A stretch of DNA of 6,673 nt, from contig CAZYDR010000151.1 in NCBI GenBank assembly GCA_964645285.1, forward strand, positions 1 to 6,673, written 5' to 3'. The notes under the pieces were generated by a model that saw only the letters and a list, made by a program, of their open reading frames with translations, was not told the DNA's origin and ran no database searches. Of the stretch, positions 1-5,177 are shown piece after piece. The stretch's first letter is position 1; each line of letters begins with the position of its first letter. The position numbers and the translations under genes were made by a program. The stretch comes from JAYZAP01 sp964645285 (lineage in GTDB: Bacteria; Pseudomonadota; Alphaproteobacteria; JAAXGF01).

Positions 1-3
1 TCG

Positions 4-43
4 AAAAACCCTACACCCGATCAGGCTATTCTGACGAGGGGGG
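4..43 (-). terminator. Possible intrinsic terminator of tsaD-gpsA
   Basis: Read on the minus strand, a run of six C (43-38) is followed by a TCAG/CTGA stem (31-34 with 21-24) around a 6-nt loop. Two GGG blocks (18-16 and 11-9) follow, then five T (8-4). The six C can pair with both GGG blocks if TGTA (15-12) bulges out, which places the T run directly after the stem. It begins 14 nt after the gpsA stop codon. The stem is interrupted and the T run is short, so this is a moderate candidate only. Confidence 0.4.
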
Positions 44-57
44 ATTGTCGCTATTTC

Positions 58-1059
58 TCAGCCCAGCTCCGGGCTGGCTGGCCGGCCCAGCAGCCCGGCG
101 ATTACCAGATCGATATCGGCACGCCGGTTAAGCACCGCATCGACGGCGCTGGCGATCGGCATATCGATCTTGTGGCGCGCCGCCAGGGCGACGATCGCGG
201 CGGCGCTGGCGACGCCCTCGGCTACAGTCATGCGTCCGGCCAGGTAGTCGTCGAGGAAGGTTCCCTGGCCGATGGCCATGCCCAGGGTGAAGTTGCGCGA
301 CTGCTCGTGGCTACAGGTCAACACCAGGTCGCCGAGGACCGACAGGCCCATGAGGGTTTCGCGCCGGGCGCCCAGAACCTCACCGAGCCGAGCCATTTCG
401 GCGAGACCACGGGTGATCAGGGCGGCGCCGGTGTTGTCGCCGAGGCCGCGGCCCTTGGCGATGCCGCAGGCAATGGCCATGACGTTCTTGACCGCGCCGC
501 CAATCTGGGCGCCCACGGGATCGTCACCGTGATAGGGTCGAAAATGGGTGCTGCCGATCATCGCGGCGAGGCGCTTGGCCAGTGTTATGTCGGTGGCCGC
601 TAGGGTTACCGCCGTGGGCAGGTCGCGGGCAACCTCGGCGGCGAAGCTGGGGCCCGACAGCACGGCGACGGGGGTATCGGGCAGGGTTTCGGCAAGCACT
701 TCGCTCATGAGCGCGCCGCTGCCGGTCTCGACGCCCTTGGCACAGATGATCACCGGCGTTCCCGGCGCCAGACCGCCGCGCAGGTCATTGGTCGTCTGGC
801 GGGTGTGCTGGGCCGGCGTCACCAGCAACAGAGCATCCGCCTCGGCGGCCTGGGCAAGATCACCCGTGGCGCGGATCGCCGGGTCAAGGGCGATGCCGGG
901 CAGAAAGCCGGTATTCTCGTGGCGCTGGTTGATGGCCGCTACCACCTCGGCCTCGCGCGCCCACAGGGTCACCGCGCAGCCCGCGCGCCGCGCCGCCGTC
1001 GCCAGGGCCGTCCCCCAGGCGCCGCCGCCGATAACGCCGATTCGTATTTGCTCGCTCAT
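58..1059 (-). CDS. gpsA: Glycerol-3-phosphate dehydrogenase [NAD(P)+]
   Basis: This cytosolic enzyme interconverts dihydroxyacetone phosphate and sn-glycerol 3-phosphate with NAD(P)H, supplying the backbone for phospholipid synthesis. The 333-aa protein has the usual family length. The N-terminal Rossmann fold shows GGGAWG at 11-16 (GxGxxG) and NTGFLPG at 49-55. Also visible are CAKG at 106-109, SGPSFA at 135-140, the catalytic lysine K191 in GAVKNVMA, GRGLGDNTG at 203-211, and the C-terminal LGDLVLTC (242-249) and SRN (254-256). I chose the ATG at 1059 because AAGG lies 8 nt upstream. A GTG at 1068 would add three residues and starts one base after the tsaD stop, with its own AAGG 6 nt upstream, so it cannot be excluded. 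The gene is second in an operon with tsaD and probably translationally coupled to it. Residue V241 stands where many relatives have Gly in the GLGDL motif. The identification is secure. Confidence 0.97.
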   Translation of the reverse strand: MSEQIRIGVIGGGAWGTALATAARRAGCAVTLWAREAEVVAAINQRHENTGFLPGIALDPAIRATGDLAQAAEADALLLVTPAQHTRQTTNDLRGGLAPGTPVIICAKGVETGSGALMSEVLAETLPDTPVAVLSGPSFAAEVARDLPTAVTLAATDITLAKRLAAMIGSTHFRPYHGDDPVGAQIGGAVKNVMAIACGIAKGRGLGDNTGAALITRGLAEMARLGEVLGARRETLMGLSVLGDLVLTCSHEQSRNFTLGMAIGQGTFLDDYLAGRMTVAEGVASAAAIVALAARHKIDMPIASAVDAVLNRRADIDLVIAGLLGRPASPELG

Positions 1060-1069
1060 GCCGTCCACC

Positions 1070-2122
1070 TTACGCCTTAATTCCGGCGCCGGTAACTGGC
1101 GGCGCGTCCGGGTCCAGCGGCCAGCGTGCCCGGGGACTGGCGTCGAGACCGTCAGTCAGGTCCTGTTGCAGGCGCTCGATGCCGGCCCAGGCGATCATTG
1201 CCGCGTTGTCGGTGCACAGTCCCAGCGGTGGGGCAACCAAGGTGAGACCATCGGCGGCGGCGACCTCGGCCAACCGCGCCCGCAAGGCGCCGTTGGCGGC
1301 GACCCCGCCGGCAACTACCAGGGTATCGCCCTCGGGCCAGCGGTCGCGAAACCTTTCGATGGCATGGCGGGTGCGGTCGGCCAGCACGTCGGCTACCGCC
1401 GCCTGGAACCCGGCGCACAGGTCGTCGACGTCCTGGGGTGTCAGCGTATCCAGCGCTGCCGCCGCCTGACGCACGGCGGTCTTGAGCCCGGAGAACGAAA
1501 AATCGCAGCCGGCCCGGCCCTTGAGTGGGCGCGGCAGGGCGAATCGCGCGGCATCGCCCCGGGCGGCGGCGGCCTCGACCCGAGGGCCGCCGGGGTAGCC
1601 GAGGCCGAGCAGCTTAGCGGTCTTGTCGAAGGCCTCGCCGGCGGCGTCGTCGGTGGTGGTGCCGAGGCGGCTGAAGCGGCCCACGCCCTCGACCGTTAAA
1701 AGCTGGCAATGGCCGCCGGATATGAGCAGTAGCAAATAGGGAAACGTCACCTGGTCGCTGAGCCGGGCACTCAGGGCATGGCCCTCCAGGTGATTGACCG
1801 CCATCAGGGGTAGGCCATGAAAGGCGGCGATGGCCTTGGCCGTGGTCAAGCCGACCATGACGCCGCCGATCAGCCCCGGCCCGGCGGTGGCGGCAATACC
1901 GTCGAGGTCGTCAAACCCGACCCCGGCCTCGACCATAGCGCGGCGGATCAGGCCGTCCAGGTGGCTGATATGGGCGCGGGCGGCGATTTCCGGCACCACG
2001 CCGCCATAGACCCGGTGGTCGTCGTCCTGGGAGCGCACCACGTCCGACAGCACCGCGTGATCATCACGAACCACCGCAGCGGCGGTTTCATCGCAGCTCG
2101 TCTCGATGCCGAGGACGATCAC
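1070..2122 (-). CDS. tsaD: tRNA threonylcarbamoyladenosine transferase TsaD
   Basis: TsaD transfers the threonylcarbamoyl group from TC-AMP to A37 of tRNAs reading ANN codons, giving t6A; in bacteria it works with TsaB and TsaE. The 350-aa protein has the normal length and the ASKHA-type layout: GIETSCDET at 5-13, the metal ligands H111 and H115 in NHLEGH, LISGGHCQL at 133-141, GEAFDKTAKLLGLGYPGGP at 162-180, FSFSGLKTAV at 208-217, AGGVAANGALR at 271-281, and D305 in CTDNAAMI, the third metal ligand. I chose the GTG at 2122: AAGGAG (2137-2132) lies 9 nt upstream, and the protein then begins with the family-typical MIVLGIETSCDE. An in-frame ATG at 2152 would add ten atypical residues, lacks a Shine-Dalgarno and sits inside a strong hairpin. 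It is the first gene of the operon with gpsA and is divergent from hemC. Confidence 0.97.
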   Translation of the reverse strand: MIVLGIETSCDETAAAVVRDDHAVLSDVVRSQDDDHRVYGGVVPEIAARAHISHLDGLIRRAMVEAGVGFDDLDGIAATAGPGLIGGVMVGLTTAKAIAAFHGLPLMAVNHLEGHALSARLSDQVTFPYLLLLISGGHCQLLTVEGVGRFSRLGTTTDDAAGEAFDKTAKLLGLGYPGGPRVEAAAARGDAARFALPRPLKGRAGCDFSFSGLKTAVRQAAAALDTLTPQDVDDLCAGFQAAVADVLADRTRHAIERFRDRWPEGDTLVVAGGVAANGALRARLAEVAAADGLTLVAPPLGLCTDNAAMIAWAGIERLQQDLTDGLDASPRARWPLDPDAPPVTGAGIKA

Positions 2123-2131
2123 CGTGGTGTA

Positions 2132-2137
2132 CTCCTT
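2132..2137 (-). promoter_or_regulatory. Shine-Dalgarno of tsaD that fixes its GTG start
   Basis: AAGGAG on the minus strand lies 9 nt upstream of the GTG at 2122. It is the clearest ribosome binding site in the window and decides between the GTG and the upstream in-frame ATG at 2152, which would place this site inside the coding region. Confidence 0.8.
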
Positions 2138-2141
2138 ATTA

Positions 2142-2168
2142 CCATCGGCCATGCTTCATGGCCGATGG
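2142..2168. repeat. Perfect 12-bp inverted repeat (hairpin) in the tsaD leader
   Basis: The left arm CCATCGGCCATG (2142-2153) and right arm CATGGCCGATGG (2157-2168) are exact reverse complements around CTT (2154-2156). In the tsaD transcript it would form a 12-bp hairpin with an AAG loop, ending 4 nt before the Shine-Dalgarno. No T run follows on either strand, so it does not look like an intrinsic terminator. It could be a leader hairpin affecting translation or mRNA stability, or a dyad operator for a dimeric regulator in this divergent promoter region. The inverted repeat itself is read directly from the sequence; its role is inference. Confidence 0.75.
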
Positions 2169-2192
2169 GCGTTCAATCGTCACGCAGGCTCC

Positions 2193-2223
2193 CGCCGAAC
2201 GGTCGGCGACCCGCGGTCGCGGG
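2193..2223. repeat. Cluster of small overlapping inverted repeats
   Basis: CGCCGA (2193-2198) pairs with TCGGCG (2203-2208). CCCGCG (2210-2215) pairs with CGCGGG (2218-2223). Overlapping both, GCGACC (2206-2211) pairs with GGTCGC (2215-2220) around CGC. The third pairing excludes the other two. It lies about 25-50 bp upstream of the larger hairpin, seen from tsaD. In GC-rich DNA such short arms can arise by chance, so function is uncertain. Confidence 0.4.
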
Positions 2224-2316
2224 CTGAAAGAAAGCAGGGCTGCGATAGGCCTCAAAATCCAACATCGTGCGCAATAATCGCTTTTCACGCCGTGCGCCAT
2301 ACTTTACTCAAGCCTG

Positions 2317-3249
2317 ATGACTGAATTACATCCCCTTCGCATCGGCACCCGGGGCAGCCCGTTGGCTTTGATCCAGGCCGAATTGGTGCGCGACCAACTC
2401 GCCGCCGCTCATCCCGAACAGGCCGCCCCGGTAATTAACGTCATCCGCACCACCGGCGACAAGGTGCGTGACCGGGCGCTGTCGGAGATCGGCGGCAAGG
2501 GCCTGTTCACCAAGGAAATCGAGGATGCCCTGTTCTCGGGCGCCATCGACCTGGCTGTCCATTCCATGAAGGACATGCCGACCTGGCAGTCTGATGGCCT
2601 TTCCCTGGTCTGCCAGCTTGAGCGCGAGGACCCGCGCGACGCCCTGCTCGCCGGCGACGCCGGCTCGGTGGCCGGGCTGCGCCAAGGCGCTGTTATCGGC
2701 AGCGCCTCCCTGCGCCGCCGGGCCCAGATCCTCATGGTCCGGCCCGATCTGGAAATGGCCCTGATCCGGGGCAACGTGGAAACCCGGCTGGCCAAGCTCG
2801 CCGCCGGCGAGGTCGACGGCACGCTGCTCGCCATGGCCGGGCTGGTACGGCTCGGCATGGTCGAGAAGTCCGGCGCCATCGCCCTTGAGCCCGAGGAGAT
2901 GCTGCCGGCGGTGGCCCAGGGCGTTATCTGTATCGAATGCCGCGACGACGACGCGCCGACCCGCGACGCCCTGGCACCCCTCAATCATCAGCCGACGGCG
3001 ACGGTGACCGCCGCCGAGCGCGCTTTCCTCGAAGTGCTTGACGGTTCCTGCCGCACGCCGCTCGCTGGCTACGCCGTGCTTGAGCCCCATGGCGACGTCC
3101 ATTTCCGCGGCCTGATCGCCCGGCCCGACGGCAGTGAGCACCATAGCGCTGAGCGACGTGGCCCGGCGGTCGATGCGGCGGCCATGGGTGTGGATGCGGG
3201 CAATGAGCTCAAGGCCCTGGCCGGTCCCGGCTTCTTCGACGACGACTAG
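2317..3249 (+). CDS. hemC: Porphobilinogen deaminase (hydroxymethylbilane synthase)
   Basis: HemC condenses four porphobilinogen molecules head to tail into hydroxymethylbilane in the cytosol, on a dipyrromethane cofactor bound to a cysteine. The 310-aa protein has the usual length and all hallmarks: RIGTRGSPLAL at 8-18, RTTGDK at 44-49, GGKGLFTKEIE at 59-69, VHSMKDMP at 81-88 with the catalytic aspartate D86, EDPRDALL at 104-111, GSASLRRRAQ at 128-137, RGNVETRLAKL at 151-161, LPAVAQGVICIECR at 196-209, and the cofactor-attachment cysteine C245 in LDGSCRTPLAGY. The C-terminal domain is complete and ends in an acidic FFDDD. The ATG at 2317 fits the family start, but no good Shine-Dalgarno precedes it; AAG at 2310-2312 is the best match. 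It is the first gene of the hemC-hemD-mitofilin-hemY cluster, and hemD starts 13 nt after its stop. Confidence 0.98.
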   Translation: MTELHPLRIGTRGSPLALIQAELVRDQLAAAHPEQAAPVINVIRTTGDKVRDRALSEIGGKGLFTKEIEDALFSGAIDLAVHSMKDMPTWQSDGLSLVCQLEREDPRDALLAGDAGSVAGLRQGAVIGSASLRRRAQILMVRPDLEMALIRGNVETRLAKLAAGEVDGTLLAMAGLVRLGMVEKSGAIALEPEEMLPAVAQGVICIECRDDDAPTRDALAPLNHQPTATVTAAERAFLEVLDGSCRTPLAGYAVLEPHGDVHFRGLIARPDGSEHHSAERRGPAVDAAAMGVDAGNELKALAGPGFFDDD

Positions 3250-3262
3250 GGCCTTGGCAATC

Positions 3263-3961
3263 ATGCGCCTGTTAATCACCCGGCCGCGCCGTGACGCCGA
3301 GGCGGTGGCGCGGGTGCTGCATGATCGCGGTATTGATTCTCTCATGGAACCGCTGCTCAAAGTCACTAACCTGACCGTGCCCAATTTTTCGCTCGATGAC
3401 GTCCAGGCGGTGCTGCTGACCAGCGCCAACGGCGCCCGCGCCCTGGCCCAGGCTTCCACCCGGCGAGACGTGGCGGTGCTGGCGGTGGGTGCGGCGACGG
3501 CGGCGGCGGCCCGCGACGCCGGCTTTACCGACGTCGAGGCGGCGGGCGGCGATGTGGAGGCTCTGGGCGGGCTTGCCAAGGCGCGTCTCGATCCGCACGG
3601 CAGGCCTTTGATTCACGTCTCGGGCAGCGCCGTGGCCGGCGACCTTGCCGGATACCTGAGCGAGGCCGAATTCACCGTTCGCCGCACCGTGCTTTACGAG
3701 GCTACCCCCGTATCGGCTCTGTCGCCGACAGCGGTGGCGGGACTGAACGATGGCGCCATCGATGGTGTGCTGTTGTTTTCTCCCCGGACGGCCAAATCCT
3801 TTGTTAGGCTTGCCCGTGAAAGTTCAGTCCGATTGACCCAGGTGCGTGCCCTGTGTCTGAGCCGTGCTGTAGCCGACCAGGCGGCCGCCGCCCCGTGGCG
3901 GTCGATCGAGGTGGCGGCGCGGCCCGATCAGGAAGCACTGCTGGACCTTATAGGCGATTGA
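3263..3961 (+). CDS. hemD: Uroporphyrinogen-III synthase
   Basis: HemD cyclises hydroxymethylbilane with inversion of ring D to give uroporphyrinogen III, the branch point to heme, siroheme and cobalamin. The protein has 232 aa, normal for this poorly conserved family. Visible family features are the N-terminal LLITRPRRDAEAVA at 3-16, VLLTSANGARAL at 50-61 (the LTSANG segment), LAVGAATAAAARDAGF at 73-88, a second-domain strand LIHVSGSAVAGDL at 116-128, LFSPRTAKSF at 171-180, and the C-terminal AARPDQEALLDLI at 218-230. The position immediately after hemC is strong support. The ATG at 3263 was chosen because MRLLITRP matches the family start; AGGG at 3248-3251 lies 11 nt upstream. The reading frame stays open upstream into hemC, but those residues do not resemble HemD. 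Confidence 0.95.
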   Translation: MRLLITRPRRDAEAVARVLHDRGIDSLMEPLLKVTNLTVPNFSLDDVQAVLLTSANGARALAQASTRRDVAVLAVGAATAAAARDAGFTDVEAAGGDVEALGGLAKARLDPHGRPLIHVSGSAVAGDLAGYLSEAEFTVRRTVLYEATPVSALSPTAVAGLNDGAIDGVLLFSPRTAKSFVRLARESSVRLTQVRALCLSRAVADQAAAAPWRSIEVAARPDQEALLDLIGD

Positions 3962-3989
3962 GCGGGTCAGGTCCGGAGACGTAGACCAT

Positions 3990-5171
3990 ATGGCGAAACG
4001 ACCCGGTACTGAAGATGGTGACACTGCTACACCGGACGCCGAGGTGATTGACGTCGAAGCGACGGAAATCCGTGAAGATGAGCGGCCGCGCCGGCCCGGC
4101 GCCATCGTGTGGATTGCCAGCGCGGTAATCGTTGTCGGTATCGGCCTGCTGATCTGGGCCCGCGCCACCGGCCCCGTGGCCGAGCCAAAGGGTCCCGATC
4201 CGGTCGCCGTCATGGATCAGCGTCTGGCGGACATTGAGCAACGCTTCGCGGCAATCGACGCGCGACTGGCTAAATTGTCGGAGATGATGGGCGGCGCGAC
4301 GGCAGCCGGCGATGCGGCCAGGCTCGCCAGCCGCGTCGATGCGGCGTCAGACGGCCTTGCCGCCATCGAGCAACACCTGGCCGAGGTCGAGGCCCGGCTG
4401 GATGTGGTTGCCGACCGGCCCGTAGTGACAAGCGACGGAACGGTGGCGTTTGACCCATCCCCTCTCGAGGAACGTCTGGCGGCCCTGGAAGCCGCGCCGG
4501 CCGTAACCGGGTTCGGCCCCGATGAAACCACCATCGAGGCTATCGACGAGGTCGAGGCCGAAGGGCAACGCCTGGCCGCCCTGGCTGATGATATGGCGGC
4601 CCGAATCGCCGCCCTCGAATCCCGACCCGCGCCCACTGGCGGCGCGGCGGCGGCCATGCTCGCGGTGGCCCAGTTGCGCGCTGCGCTTAGTGGCTCCGGC
4701 GGCTTCGAGGCCGAATTGGCGGCGGTCCAAGCGACCATTGACGGCGGCGCGCCGGTGACTACCGCGCTCGACGCATTGGCGCCCCACGCGGCGCGCGGCA
4801 TTGCCACCAACGCCATGCTGCGGGCGCGCTTTACCGGCCTGGCCGACGATGTGGTGCGCGCCGGCTACGCGCCGCCCGAGGGCTCCTGGATCCAGCGTAC
4901 CATGGCTCGTCTCGCCAAGCTTGTTACCGTGCGGCGCACCGGCGACGATGTCATGGGTGCCGCCCCCGAGGCGATCGCGGCGCGCACTGAAGCACGGCTG
5001 GCGGCCGGCGATCTGGCCGGCGCCGTGGCCGAGGCAGAGACCCTCGATGGCGCGCCCCTGGCGGTGGTCGCGGACTGGCTCGGCCAGGCCCGTGCCCGCC
5101 TTGCCGCCGGCCGTGCCCTGGCCACCCTGGATGCCCGCGCCGTCGCCGCGCTGGGCGGCGCTGGCGGGTAA
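3990..5171 (+). CDS. Mitofilin/Mic60-like inner membrane protein (COG4223 type)
   Basis: This 393-aa single-pass membrane protein has an acidic cytosolic tail (1-35) ending in RPRRP, then one transmembrane helix at about 38-57 (GAIVWIASAVIVVGIGLLIW). A long Ala/Leu/Glu/Arg-rich region with coiled-coil character follows (about 73-210), then a Gly-rich linker and a helical C-terminal region (about 220-390). In that region LRAALSGSGGFEAEL (229-243) and SWIQRTMARLAKLVTVRR (299-316) match what I know of alphaproteobacterial mitofilin homologues. By the positive-inside rule the coiled coil is periplasmic. Relatives are homologues of mitochondrial Mic60, which shapes cristae; in bacteria a role in membrane architecture is proposed. 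It sits between hemD and hemY, the place taken by hemX in enterobacteria, whose product has a similar TM plus coiled-coil layout. GGAG lies 11 nt before the ATG. The family call is from memory of motifs and context; the biochemical role is open. Confidence 0.85.
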   Translation: MAKRPGTEDGDTATPDAEVIDVEATEIREDERPRRPGAIVWIASAVIVVGIGLLIWARATGPVAEPKGPDPVAVMDQRLADIEQRFAAIDARLAKLSEMMGGATAAGDAARLASRVDAASDGLAAIEQHLAEVEARLDVVADRPVVTSDGTVAFDPSPLEERLAALEAAPAVTGFGPDETTIEAIDEVEAEGQRLAALADDMAARIAALESRPAPTGGAAAAMLAVAQLRAALSGSGGFEAELAAVQATIDGGAPVTTALDALAPHAARGIATNAMLRARFTGLADDVVRAGYAPPEGSWIQRTMARLAKLVTVRRTGDDVMGAAPEAIAARTEARLAAGDLAGAVAEAETLDGAPLAVVADWLGQARARLAAGRALATLDARAVAALGGAGG

Positions 5172-5177
5172 GGCGCG

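Larger units (their letters stand above)
2123..2316. promoter_or_regulatory. Divergent tsaD / hemC intergenic region
   Basis: These 194 bp separate two divergent operons and must hold both promoters unless transcription enters from farther away. The tsaD-proximal half is GC-rich and full of inverted repeats (2142-2168, 2193-2223). The hemC-proximal part (about 2250-2316) is richer in A+T, as expected for a promoter. I could not find a convincing -35/-10 pair on either strand; CATACT at 2298-2303 is the nearest -10-like hexamer for hemC, but it lacks a matching -35. A 7-bp direct repeat, CGTGCGC, occurs at 2266-2272 and 2291-2297. No credible small gene was seen here. Confidence 0.6.

Noticed and set aside
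59..76. CAGCCC/GGGCTG hairpin at the end of gpsA as a terminator
   Set aside because: On the minus strand it overlaps the stop codon and is followed by AGAAATAGC, without a T run. The structure at 4-43 is a better candidate.
548..1699. 383-codon plus-strand frame opposite gpsA and tsaD
   Set aside because: It crosses two well-defined minus-strand genes and is compositionally an antisense shadow.
2106..2324. 72-codon plus-strand frame spanning the divergent region
   Set aside because: It overlaps the tsaD start, the hairpins and the hemC start. It has no Shine-Dalgarno and no recognisable product.
2326..3579. 417-codon open frame on the minus strand opposite hemC and the start of hemD
   Set aside because: It is a shadow of hemC, whose motifs are complete. 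The translated product resembles no family I know.
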